Shown one piece after another: positions 12,129 to 23,640 of a DNA stretch of 64,000 bases. Both the position numbers and the translations under genes were made by a program. Origin of the DNA: Pardosa pseudoannulata (taxonomy: Eukaryota > Arthropoda > Arachnida > Araneae > Lycosidae); contig CM063498.1 in the NCBI GenBank assembly GCA_032207245.1, positions 95,493,870-95,557,869 on the forward strand, given 5' to 3'. Each line of letters starts with the position of its first letter. Position 1 is the first letter of the stretch. The notes under the pieces were generated by a model. The model saw nothing but the letters and a program-made list of their open reading frames with translations. It was not told where the DNA came from and made no database searches.

Positions 12129-14708
12129 TATAATAGGCCAGCTGAAGAATTCTGAAACAGAGACTCCGACATCTTCATAAGAGAATATGCATGAAAAATA
12201 ACTATTGCCTAGGTGTAATAACATACATGCTAGTGTAGGACAAAGAATTGACGAGTCACCATATAGGGACTATTATATGATTTAAAGAAACTAGTAATTT
12301 GAATTCATGATTCCAATGGGTATTATTGCGACGACTGCAAAAATAATTTTAAGTGTTTCGGTTTATTTACACCAAAGTGGAGCAAGTGCAACAACTTGTA
12401 ACACTTGGGTGCATCCGTTACTTTAGAATTCTGTCCCCTGCTATTTCTTAAAATTAATTCTTGCTTAATTTGAATTTTATTTAAACTTAAACTTGAAATG
12501 TAATGAATAAACTTGAAATGATTTCAAATGTCAAAAGTTGACGTAACGTTAAAACTTTTTTTTTTCGAAAATTTATGAGGAAGTTGCTCTTGATACTTTC
12601 GACTAAAAGTTCAAATTATTCAAGCATTTTAGATATAATAACACGAGAGTACTGTTTTTAAATCGTTGTCTCCATTACCTTATAATTAACATAGATATTT
12701 AAATATGAAGTTAACGAAAGTCAAAATAATAAATTACAGAAACATACAGGGATGTCTAAATATTTTTTTCCAAGTTCTTCAGAATTTAGCTAGTAAATAT
12801 AAAATTCTGTAAAATATTGCATAAAGCTTAGGACACAATTGTTCACAATACTTATTTATCACAATAACTCATTTATCATCTATACGAATATTTTTTAAAG
12901 AAAATTTCTCCAGATAAAAACTAGTATTTACAAAAGCTTTGATATGCATATAGAAGATTTTAATTTTTATATTGCGATCATCGTGTATATAAAGTTCTTT
13001 AAAGTAATTTTACTTAGAAGTTATAAGAAATTCTTTTACCTTCAGAATAAAAAATGAAAACATCTTTAACAGATGTTGTTACGTATGTTTTATAATCTTC
13101 TATAAGAAGTAAACTGCATAAGTATAACTTGTATAATTACTATAATTAGGAATCTATTCACCCATTAGAATCGGTATTAGTAATAGTTTATCATAATATG
13201 AAAAGACATACTATAGCGAAACGTAATATTTATAACTGGACTTAAATATTAACCTGTCATTATCTTGTCAAAGGGAGTATTCTATATGCAAGATAATTTC
13301 AACAGCGCTAGACTATACCTTCAAAATTTACATGAAATACAAAACCTGTACATAGAAATGAATGGAAGTCAAACAAGGGCATTTTTAGAAATCATTACTC
13401 CACTAAAATGAGATAATGGATAAACATTCACTACAATCAATTTACTGGAGTGTTGCAAAATAACGAAGTTGAAACTGCGTGAATCAAATTCCAACAGAGA
13501 ACCTATGCATTCCATTTTATTTCGATTAATTCTACTTGATCTCCAAGAACTCTATTCGACACTGAAAGTAGTTTTATTTTTTTCCGTTTCAAAGCCAGCG
13601 TGTTTAGTTTACGGATGGAGTGGATATTTGATACAATAATGCTATTATGTAAGGATCTTGATTTGTTTGAATAAATGACGACTCTATTCTCCAAGTCCCG
13701 GAACGAGTCTGGAGGAAAAAAAAGGCGTTGTTCGCCGTTATATTTCTTTTGTTCAGTGCTTAAGAAGTGCCCCCCAAGGTCGCCTATTCACGATTGTGGA
13801 CACACGTAATCAAGCATTAACAACTTTAGAGAAGTGATTTTAATTTTCTGCAACAGTACTAGAATCTAAACTTAAAATTTGTAAAAACTGTTTGATTTAA
13901 ACAAAATAAATTAACTTAATTTGCACCTTAGTGGGTTCCAATGCTTTAGCCTCTTCTTGGCTTAAATTTTTACCTTTTTTTTTTTTTTCAGAATTTCCAA
14001 TAAAATGAAAACATTGGGGAAAATTAAGATATATTCTATCTTAAGTTCGGAGATGCAAACTATTTTTGTCAGTAAGCTTGTCAGTAGTGTTTTTTCAGTA
14101 TTTTTGTCCGCTTGTGTGACCTACGAGGTCAAATATGTTATAATCCATTTACTGATTTCCAGTTTCACTTCAATGCCTCCAAATTTTAAATTTAATATAA
14201 AAATATATGAGACATTTCTTAACTGTACTGTACGGCATGCCGCATCATCTCTTACTAAGAATTGGAAACAAAAATAATTACAGAATTTAAATAAAGGTAA
14301 GTAGCGACAATTTCAACGATGCACTCTTTCTCTTCGCATATAGTATGGCGAAAGTTAAAGCACAAAAAAAGCCTGGCACAAAAAAAAAGGAATGGGATTA
14401 AATAAACTTTTATAAATGAATCATCTGTTATCAGAATAGATACTTATACCTTCATTTTTTACAGTGAAGGCTAAGATGTAAAGTCAGTTCCATCCGATTT
14501 CATTTGCATTCATGGGTTAATAACAATAATGCACCCCTAACAAAAGTCTTCCTTTGTTAAGCCTCCTAGGATTTTAAGTTTGGATGGAGTTTTAAGTTAT
14601 AATTATCTTGTTTTGTTTTAAAGGATGGTGAGTAAGTGTTTTCATAACTTCCCTTTATTGCATTTGATGAATGGAGCAAAATTGCTGACTCAAAAAGTCG
14701 GCCCCTAC
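12129..14708. other. AT-rich stretch, no gene seen
   Basis: No recognisable coding or repeat structure. The stretch around 13500-13820 is more balanced in composition (AAGGCGTTGTTCGCCGTTAT near 13722) and could be regulatory, without further support. Confidence 0.45.
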
Positions 14709-14714
14709 GGGCAA

Positions 14715-15424
14715 CAGGCTTGCAACTGCTGAGGTACTTTCAAAAAGGTGATAAAAGTGACAAATAATACAGAATAAGTGACTAAAAAGTGACTAAACAT
14801 TGAAAAAAAAAAAGGGATTTTTTTCTCCTCTTGATTACAGATGCTATAATTAAGATTTTTCTATTTATTTTAACTCTAAATCAAATGATTCATGCAAGAC
14901 ATGATTTTAGCGCCGAATACAAAAAGGTTAAAAATTTTGTTTAAAACAACTCAACATTGCTTTTTATTCAAGAAAATCCATAAATTAGATTTGAATACAT
15001 AAAATACATTAATTTTATTATCACAATTTTCTGCATATATTAATGATGTTTTGAAATATGTACATAGCTAGATTAGAGTATCTAAACAAAAATTGTGAAG
15101 AAAAAGAGAAATGTGTGCTTTGATGTAAGTTACTTTAATGTATTAAATGTACATTTAAGGAACTTCTTTACGACTTTTTAAAATCACTAAATTCTGGAAA
15201 CCATATGACTATTTACATTTTAGTAAGATTAGAGAATCACATTTCTGGTCTTTCATTAAAATATTTTGTTATTAAGATTTTCTTTTTCCAACAACAGACT
15301 TTTTCTGTGATACACCTTAAAAAAAGTGACTAAAAGTGACTGTTTACTTAAAAAAGTGACTAAAAGTGATCAATTGTAAAAAAAAGTGACTAAAGGTGAG
15401 AAAAGTGACGGAATTGCAAGCCTG
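14715..15424. mobile_element. hAT-like MITE with near-perfect 6-bp TSD and AGTGACT repeats
   Basis: Left end CAGGCTTGCAACTGC, right end GGAATTGCAAGCCTG. The flanks are GGGCAA (14709-14714) and GAGCAA (15425-15430), a 6-bp duplication with one mismatch. Both subterminal regions carry repeated AAAAGTGACT motifs in the same orientation (about 14747-14793 and 15313-15408), which look like transposase-binding repeats. No open frame. The CAG start fits hAT, although 8 bp is the usual duplication for that superfamily. Confidence 0.75.
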
Positions 15425-15698
15425 GAGCAATGACCCATCTACCCCAATCTTTAGGGTGGCACTGATCTCACTATCGAGAAATTAGTACCTCAGAAATAAT
15501 CTTCAACAATAGTCATTGTAACAAAATGGGAGATGTAAATTTCACCAAATAAAATATTTTGACTTTCACATCGAGTTCTTCTATAGAGTAGTACGGGTTA
15601 AAGATTCAGTTTAAAAGAACTTGAATCGGTAAGTATTAAGCAGAATTGTGCTCCTGTTGAATTGTTAAAAGTTAGCATAACATTGTTTTTTTTTTCTC

Positions 15699-16208
15699 AT
15701 TTAACTGCCGCGTCACCTATATTGTGGTGACAGCAAAGTTTTCGATCGAGCCCCGCAACCCATATTCGAATGATGCTTATTTGAGTACTTGCGAAGGATA
15801 TTCGTATGTATTTGAAAATAAATTTCACAGGAAGTAAACTATTGAATTGTTATAAAAGTAATACGAAAAATTTTTCCCTTCTATTTGACTACCTAAGAAG
15901 TAAGTCTTCCATTTTTCTTTTTCGACATTTCAACGAATTAGGGTACAGATTTTAAGTTATATCCTCTTTACTCGGAAAAGAACTGATCGTGTAAAGTGGC
16001 GAAACGAGAAACAGATGCGAAGTAATGAGCACAAATAAACAGAAATGATACCATGGAAACAAACGGAGAGAGAAAGATTATTCATGTGACCACCAGCGAT
16101 TCGCATTTTTAAAATATCGGTGGGAGTACCCAGTAGAATACGCTTTGTACATTGGTAGTCATGGCCTGAAGACTTCACTGTAAACGCAACTGGCAGTCAA
16201 AGTGTTAA
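15699..16208. mobile_element. TTAA-type MITE (piggyBac-like), CTGCC ends
   Basis: The right end, read inward, is TTAACACTTTGACTGCCAG. The left end reads CATTTAACTGCCGCG and is followed by the hairpin GTCACCtatattgtGGTGAC (15712-15731). The left TTAA appears to have been altered. No credible coding region. Similar TTAACAC-TTGACTG ends occur at 54839 and 55551. Confidence 0.55.
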
Positions 16209-17229
16209 TAAAACCTCTGGGCCATCTAGAGGCAATTCTTACTATTAGCTCCATACAACATTGCAGGTTTATTGATCATTTTACTTATAATATGGGAACA
16301 CCATGTAGGTGAACACAATTACATCAAAGACTTCTTCGGAAATCAAACATCTGCCAAATGCGTGAAACAACTTGATGCTAATCACTAAACAATACAGCTA
16401 ATAAACTACTAACATACATTTAAGGTATAATATATACTTTGGTACATGGGTTTTGTTTCTGGAATGGAATATCAACTGATCTTGTGTTTTAGCGATATAT
16501 GAACCATAAATTTTATATTATTCTCGTCATTCGAGTCAAACAATTATATTGCTAACATATACTGAAGATATAACTGATTCGAATATCAAGGATAATTTGA
16601 ATACTGTATTACAAATTACAAAAACAAAATTGATAATTTGCTCCAAACTAAAATACTTGTACCAAGACTGCTGTGGTTTTAAATATAAAACAACTCCCCC
16701 CCCCAAAAAAAAATAAAGTTCTTTTATAATTCACCAGGAAATTTTAGTAAACACGATTGCAAAAATTAGTGTTTAAGAAAACAAATCGGCAAATGCCTAA
16801 CTCATTAAACATTGATTAAAAAATGTAAAGAAAATATCTTCGACACCAAGCTAAAAGGAGAGGGGTTATTAATGAAGAGGAACGCTTTTCAAAGGAAAAG
16901 TTTTTAAACAAGAGTGTTCGAGAGAAATTAAAACTTTCTAAATATTAAAGCTTTAGTAAAAAATATCGCTTTAATTATGTATCAAAAAGTACAAAAGCTA
17001 GAGATAAATCAAGATAAAAAGTTTTTAAAAATATCACTATAATTAAATATTAAACAGTAGAGATCTGTGATTCGAAAAGCATAAATGCAACTAAAATAAT
17101 ACTGATGGCAAGTTGACTTTTCTGGCGCAGCAATTACTCCATTTACGAGGAAGAATTTCGAAATGCTTATGTACAATAACTGAAGAGAGGACTTAATACG
17201 AAAGCGCAGATTATAGAGCAGAACGTTAC
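16209..17229. other. AT-rich stretch, no gene seen
   Basis: Nothing recognisable apart from a C-run at 16696-16704. Confidence 0.5.
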
Positions 17230-17560
17230 AAGTTGTCACATTCATCTGGAGTGCTGCATCACAACGAAGTTATTAAGCTGACAAGAACGTGGTCGAAACA
17301 ATCACCTGTTTCATTCATTTTCGATCGGATACTGAAATCATTCATTCGTGAGCACGCGTCTTTTCACGCACGTGCAAATTTGCATATAATATTACAAAGC
17401 GTCATTCACAAAAACCGCTGGCCCAACCCTTTTATGTACGGCGGAATAAGCACACCAGAGCTTCTTTTTTGCTCGAACTCAGTTACCTTTCACCGCTTTA
17501 TTCCGCAGGATATATTGGAAAGAAAGTCGAATTCCTATACTTATATTTTCTTCTAAAACC
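17230..17560. promoter_or_regulatory. GC-balanced island with octamer and E-box motifs (candidate regulatory block)
   Basis: About 330 bp with markedly higher G+C than its flanks. It contains GCACGTGC (E-box, near 17370), ATTTGCATATAA (POU octamer type, near 17378) and several CpG-containing words. A 107-codon plus-strand frame spans it but matches no family I know. The balanced composition with transcription factor-like words suggests conserved non-coding DNA, but an exon cannot be ruled out. Confidence 0.3.
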
Positions 17561-17645
17561 GCCTTTCTGTCTGAAATTAGTATTAAAGGAATTTTATCCT
17601 TTGCACTACAAAAGGTTTAGTTACACATAAAAGATTTAAGAATGA

Positions 17646-18218
17646 TTAACCTCTTCTGGTGTGATTTAATAATGAAAAACTGTGCATGAAATAACCATTT
17701 AATTTTTATTTAAAAAACTTGTTTCATTTTACAATTCTTACATATTCTTAATTAAAAGCCACTTTTTACATAGTGTTAAATAATATCAGAAACAGTAAAA
17801 TTAAGAAAATATCAAAGCAAAACATTAATAAGGTATACAGATAATAGTCTTCAAGCTAGTGGTACTTTTCAAAACAAAGCGCAAAGGAATTCTTAATTGT
17901 TTACACCGCTAAGTAGTCTCACTGTTAATTTGATTCTTGTAACACACACAGCATTTCTTAGTAGGTTTTCTTTTATTCTGACTCATTAATTTGGCAATGA
18001 CTTGTACCAAGAAATTCTAAGTAAACAATATGCAATAGTGACTTGTGATTTTCACAAGTGATAAAAGTGTTGCCAAATTCAGTACACTAGCAGTTTTAAA
18101 CAAAATTATCATATTTAACAGTAACTTTAATCGCATGACGAGTGTAGCTCGTCATTGTGCGGTATGGAATGAAAAACTAATGACGAGCTAGACTCGTCAT
18201 TTTACCGGAAGGGGTTAA
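17646..18218. mobile_element. TTAA-flanked MITE, family A (piggyBac-like)
   Basis: Left end TTAA-CCTCTTCTGGT, right end ACCGGAAGGGG-TTAA, so the inverted ends match as CCYCTTCYGGT and both sides keep TTAA. Inside the right end are two near-palindromes, ATGACGAGtgtagCTCGTCAT and ATGACGAGctagaCTCGTCAT (18133-18200). No coding capacity in about 565 bp. TTAA duplication and CC-starting ends are typical of piggyBac; Kolobok also uses TTAA. Confidence 0.82.
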
Positions 18219-18283
18219 AATACATTACAAATTTTAAAATTTGTAGTGTAAAGTTGATGTTTTCCATGACTTTACGACTATCA

Positions 18284-18799
18284 TTAACACATTGTATGCG
18301 GGACACGTACTAATAAGTTTTCTGACGATTGATACTTGAACGAGGGTTACGTATTAGTACGGATTAGTGTAACAACATGGTTTGTGGGTACAAAACGGTA
18401 TATACAGGAAAACGAAGCCGAATGTTCTTGTCTACTACATAGATTCTGGAAATATTTAGACAAATAAAAATTAGTTTTTACATCAGTCGATGCGGAACCA
18501 CAGAACGGGAAAAAAATTAAAACTATATACTACTATTTCTATTTGATTTTTTATATTTACGATACTATTATAAATTTATCCAATAAAAAAATATTTTTTG
18601 TTTACAAAAAACGTATGGTTGTTATTTATATATTTCTATTTATATAAATCTGTTTATATATTTCAATATAAAATACGAAAAGTTAGTTAAAAAATTAAGT
18701 TTTCGATCTATTGAGATTTAACTGAATAATTAAATTTACGCGCAAAACGCCCGTTCCCGGTACAATTCCGCTGCGAAATGTACCCACATAATGTGTTAA
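18284..18799 (+). mobile_element. TTAA-flanked MITE, family B, copy 1
   Basis: Left end TTAACACATTGTATGCGGG, right end (read inward) TTAACACATTATGTGGG. The interior is non-coding. A second full copy lies inverted at 36871-37381 and a truncated one at 61375-61563, so this is a real family. TTAA targets on both sides indicate piggyBac-type or Kolobok-type transposition. Confidence 0.88.
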
Positions 18800-19032
18800 G
18801 AAAGAATATTTAATACATTAAAGGGTGATAATAATAGTAAGGGGTGGTTTAATACATTAACGTATTAGAACAACGAGATCGTCATTCCAGTTTTTTATAT
18901 ATTTATTCTTCGATCGGGAAACGAGTATGAGACCCATAGCTTTCGCATTTTTTTACTAGGGCTGATGGTGTCAATATAACACAGGTGACAGCTCACGTTG
19001 AAACCTCAAGTTGATGCAGAGTGGACGGAGCG
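18800..19032. other. Unassigned spacer
   Basis: Short stretch between the family B MITE and the large tandem duplication. GC-balanced towards 18950-19030, with nothing recognised. Confidence 0.4.
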
Positions 19033-19138
19033 ATATAGTCACAGACTTCTACTCCCCGAAAGTAGCGATTTTCAAAAACCTACCGTGTATGACATAGCCT
19101 TGTTCCAGTTAGCATGTTATCGCCTGTTTTGAGACTTT

Positions 19139-19357
19139 ATGGTAAATTGTTACCCTTCCTTTTTTCAAAGTACTTCTTTCTATTTCTTGTTGATCAAGAT
19201 GGTGAGCATCCCAAACACAATGTATCAAGCTGAAATTCAAAAATATGAATCAAAAAGGTATTCGAATGATTCCTATGATGATGGCGATCTAACTGTTCTT
19301 CCATATCAGGATGAGTCAAGTATTAGCGAATCTACTTCATCCGAAGACGAGATATAA
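19139..19357 (+). CDS. Short acidic open frame in unit 1, unrecognised
   Basis: An open frame of 72 residues. A methionine at 19199 would give a shorter product starting MVSIPNTMYQAEIQKYESKR. The C-terminal third is rich in Asp, Glu and Ser (YDDGDL, then SSISESTSSEDEI). The corresponding place in unit 2 (about 21395-21625) has an extra A and an altered upstream segment that break the frame. After the stop, another frame contains YYKNKDPVEG followed by KWP, vaguely like the N-terminal region of piggyBac transposases, which also tend to start acidic. That link is weak. No promoter, splice signals or poly(A) site support expression. It is more likely a remnant than a gene. Confidence 0.2.
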   Translation: MVNCYPSFFQSTSFYFLLIKMVSIPNTMYQAEIQKYESKRYSNDSYDDGDLTVLPYQDESSISESTSSEDEI

Positions 19358-20960
19358 CCACATCGAAAAAACAAAGTGAGTTTTCCTACAAGAAAGTATA
19401 CTACAAGAATAAAGATCCAGTTGAAGGGTAAAAATGGCCAAACATAATTACATAGTATCAAATATATATAAATTCAAATTTGATGTTACATACTTAAGTC
19501 GTAAGTTTCATGCAAAATGGACATGTACGAAAATACGTTAATTCTCTAGGCTATCAGGAGTATGCAAACAATTGTTTTAAATTATGATAAAAGTAATGCT
19601 GTAATAAATGCAAAACTCTTAAAAACCATAGTCTGCGTAACAAATATTAGTTTCTTAATCAATTTAACAAAATTTTGTAACAGAAGTTCTGAACACCGAA
19701 AATAATTTAAAATTTCAGTGGGATTCACATTTAACAAAGCTTTATTTACTCACAAAATATTTCAACAAACGGGACTATTTGGATAAAATACACTTAGAGA
19801 ATTATCATGCTTTGGTTAGAAATCTACTTTATTCAAGTAATTATGATATACTAAATTTAATTATATTGGTTATACAAAAAGGTCTGCATTAAATAACAGA
19901 TACTTTTAAGGAAGAAAATATTTTTCGTAGTTTGCGAGACACTTTCTTTCAGTAGATTGTTATTTTGACACTAATTTAAAGTACAACCTACAAATTTAAA
20001 GAATTGAAAGAACCGCAGAAAAAAAGAATAAGGTATATTTTATTAGTTCAATTACAGTTTTGAAAAATTTAAAAGAACAGTTCAAATTCAGCAATTCAAT
20101 TTTTTTACATCAGATTTAATGCAAGGACTATGATTAATATTAAAGAGTTATTAACAAAATACAAATAAACTAGCACTGATATTACTAACATTGTTTTAAT
20201 GCCCATTAACAGAAGAAATTCACAAATCAAGTCTGTGGCTCTAATTTTAGAAGTGATTACTACAGATACTAGGATGTCTTGTAAGCTATGTATGTGTATA
20301 ATAATCTGTATATTGGAAGTACAGGGTACTATACCATACATTTAACAGGAGAGCATAATATAGATTTATATATTGCATCGAGTTGGGCCTATTTAGTGAG
20401 AAGATGAATAAACGTCCTTGAGGTGAAAGGAAAGGGTGCCTGTACATATATGAAAATAGTGGAAATAAAAAGTTTTAAGTCCAATTTGAGGGAGGTCTTC
20501 ATTTCGAAACCCTGTTGGTTTGTAATACCCCCCCCCAATTCCCAATTCTTCTGAACGCTCTCAAAATGTCTCAATTATTAGAAATGAAGGTAATGTTTTT
20601 ATCACGTAAGAGGGAAGAACAAATTATACACTATGTAAAAATCCCAATTTTAAAAATGAACATAGTGCTCTTTACTTTCGATTTATCAATATATTACTTT
20701 AATTATTCATTGGTAAACATCACATTATAATAATATTTAATTAACAAGTATGGTAGAATACATTAAATGGTAGAATACATTAAATAATACCTAGTATGGC
20801 TTAAAACTTAATTCTGAAGTGTCTTCAGATCAAACTTATATCTGAAGTGTCATTTCTGTTAGAAATTTCCTTATATTATTTTAATTAAACAGATTTGATA
20901 ATTTAGCTTCTTCGACTGTGTAACAAAATGAAACTGAAGTTAATGAGCAGCTTTGACAAA

Positions 20961-21278
20961 ACTTACATTTCAATAAACCCCCATAAACTCGCCAAATCAT
21001 TCTAAAGAAACATTAATACCCTAGCGTGAATCGGATTTGCCCCTTTCAACAGGCAGTCGTGATAACACTTCAAGTTGCCAGCGACACCGGTCGATTTATC
21101 TTTCGATTTGAAGCAGTGTTTGAATTTCGAGGTACGAACAGATTTCCAGAGACGTTTTTTCATTTTTTATTCTTCCCAGCGGATTATTAATACGTGGGCG
21201 TCTGAAGATTAATCGATACAAGGTTTCGGACACCTCAAGCAGAAACGGAGTCCGGCTGCTTCAGACTTTTGATTGATC
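20961..21278. promoter_or_regulatory. Near-invariant block, copy 1 (candidate conserved non-coding element)
   Basis: 318 bp that differ from 23244-23560 by one substitution (CCCTAG/CTCTAG) and one single-base indel, while the preceding 2 kb of the tandem copies differ much more often. It is GC-balanced, non-coding in all frames by eye, and contains homeodomain-like words (GGATTATTAATACG, AGATTAATCGATA) around 21181-21220. Unequal divergence suggests constraint or local gene conversion. Confidence 0.45.
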
Positions 21279-21279
21279 T

Positions 21280-23560
21280 ATATAGTCACAAACTTCTACT
21301 CCCCGAAAGTAGCGATTTTCAAAAACCTACTGGGTATGACATAGCCTTGCTCCAGTTAGCATGTTATCGCCTGTTCTGAGACTTTATGGTAAATTGTTTC
21401 CCTTCCTTTTTTAAAGCTACTTCTATTTCTTGTTGATCAAGATGGTGAGAAACGTTCTACCTTACCTAGCTCAGCACACCAAAAACAATGTATCAAGTTG
21501 AAATTCAAAAATATGTATCAAAAAAGATATTCGAATGATTCCTATGATGATGGCGATATAACTGTTCTTCCATATCAGGATGAGTGAAGTATTAGCGAAT
21601 CTACTTCATCCGAAAACGAGATATAACCACATCGAAAAAACAAAGTTTGACAGTTTTCCTACAAGAAAGTATACTACAAGAATAAAGATCCAGTTGAAGG
21701 GTAAAAATGACCAAACATAATTACATAGTATCAAATATATAAATTCAAATTTGATGTTACATATTTAAGTCGTAAGTTCCATGCAAAATGGACATGTATG
21801 AAAATACGTTAATTTTCTAGGCTATCAGGAGCATGCAAACAATTGTTTTAAATTATGATAAAAGTAATGCTGTAATAAATGCAAAACTCTTAAGAACCAT
21901 AGTCTGCGTAACAAATATTAGTTTCTTAATTTAACAAAATTTTGTAACAGAAGTTCTGAATACCGCAAATAATTTAAAATTTCAGTGGGATTCACATTTA
22001 ACAAAGCTTTATTTACTCACAAAATATTTCAACAAACGGGACTATTTGGACAAAATACACTCAGAATTATCATGCTTTGGTTAGAAATCTACTTTATTCA
22101 AGTAATTATGATATACTAAATTTAATTATATTGGTTATACAGAAAGGTCTGAATTAAATAATCGATATTTTTAAGGAAGAAAACATTTTTCGTAGTTTGC
22201 GAGACACTTTCTTTCAGTAGCTTGTTATTTTGGCACTAATTTAAAGTAGAAACTACAAATTTAAAGAATTGAAAGAGCCACAGAAAAAAAGGAATAAGGT
22301 ATATTTTATTAGTTCAATTACAGTTTAAAAAATTTAAAGAACATAGCTCAAAGTTTAGCAATTCAATTTTTTTACATCAGATTTAATGCAAGGACTATGA
22401 TTAATATTAAAGAGTTATTAACAAAATACAAATAAACTAGCACTGATATTACTAACATTGTTTTAATGCCCATTAACAGAAGAAATTCACAAATCAAGTC
22501 TGTGGCTTTAATTTCAGAAGAAAATGATTACTAGGGACACTAGGAGATCTTTTAAGCTATGTTTATTAATAATCTGCATATTAGAAGGAAAGGGCACTAT
22601 ACCATAAATTTCACAGGAGAGCATAATACATATTATTTACATATTGCATCGAGTTGGGCCTATTTAGTGAAAAGCTGAATAAACGTCCTTGAGGTGAAAT
22701 GAAAGATATAGTGCCTGTACACATATGAAAATAGTAGAAATAAAAAGTTTTATGTCCAATTTGGGGGAGGTCTCCATTTCGAAACCATGTTGGTTTGTAA
22801 TACTCCCCCCCCCCCAATTCCCAGTGCTTCTCAACGCTCCCAAAATGTCTCAATTATTGGAAATGAAGGTAATGTTTTTATCACGTAAGAGGGAAGAACA
22901 AATTATACACAAATATGTAAAAATCCCAATTAAAAAATTGAGCATAGTACTCTCTACTTTCGATTTATCAATATATTACTTCAATTATTCATTGGTAAAT
23001 ATCTCATTATAATAATATTTAATTAACAAGTATGGTAGAATACATTAAATGGTAGAATACATTAAATAATACCTAGTATGGCTTAAAACTTAATTCTGAA
23101 GTGTCTTCAGATCAAACTTATATCTGAAGTGTCATTTCTGTTAAAAATTTCCCAATATTATTTTAACAAAACAAATTTGATAATTTAGCTTCTTCGACTT
23201 GTGTAACAAAATGAAACTGAAGTTAATGAGCAGCTTCGACAAAACTTACATTTCAATAAACCCCCATAAACTCGCCAAATCATTCTAAAGAAACATTAAT
23301 ACTCTAGCGTGAATCGGATTTGCCCCTTCAACAGGCAGTCGTGATAACACTTCAAGTTGCCAGCGACACCGGTCGATTTATCTTTCGATTTGAAGCAGTG
23401 TTTGAATTTCGAGGTACGAACAGATTTCCAGAGACGTTTTTTCATTTTTTATTCTTCCCAGCGGATTATTAATACGTGGGCGTCTGAAGATTAATCGATA
23501 CAAGGTTTCGGACACCTCAAGCAGAAACGGAGTCCGGCTGCTTCAGACTTTTGATTGATC
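21280..23560 (+). repeat. Large tandem duplication, unit 2
   Basis: Second copy of 19033-21278 in the same orientation, starting ATATAGTCACAAACTTCTAC. The reading frame of unit 1 is frameshifted here. The right boundary falls inside a balanced-composition block that continues to about 23640, so unit 1 seems to carry a truncated version of that block. Confidence 0.93.
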
Positions 23561-23640
23561 ACGAAGGGCAGAGGATATCTTGATGGAGGTTCGCCTCGTC
23601 GATTACGATTTGTGTAAACTATGATGTGGGAAGATTAGAC
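23244..23640. promoter_or_regulatory. Near-invariant block, copy 2, with extension
   Basis: Positions 23244-23560 match 20961-21278 almost base for base. The balanced composition continues to about 23640, past the duplication boundary, so the original element was probably about 400 bp and this is its complete copy. Role unknown. Enhancer-like function is inference. Confidence 0.4.

Larger units (their letters stand above)
19033..21278 (+). repeat. Large tandem duplication, unit 1
   Basis: Starts at ATATAGTCACAGACTTCTAC and ends at CTTTTGATTGATC. It is repeated head-to-tail from 21280. The copies are colinear along the whole 2.2 kb with scattered substitutions and small indels, for example a 19-bp length difference near 19209/21449. 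The last 318 bp are almost unchanged between the copies. Unit 1 holds a 73-codon frame (19139-19357) that is broken in unit 2. Confidence 0.93.
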
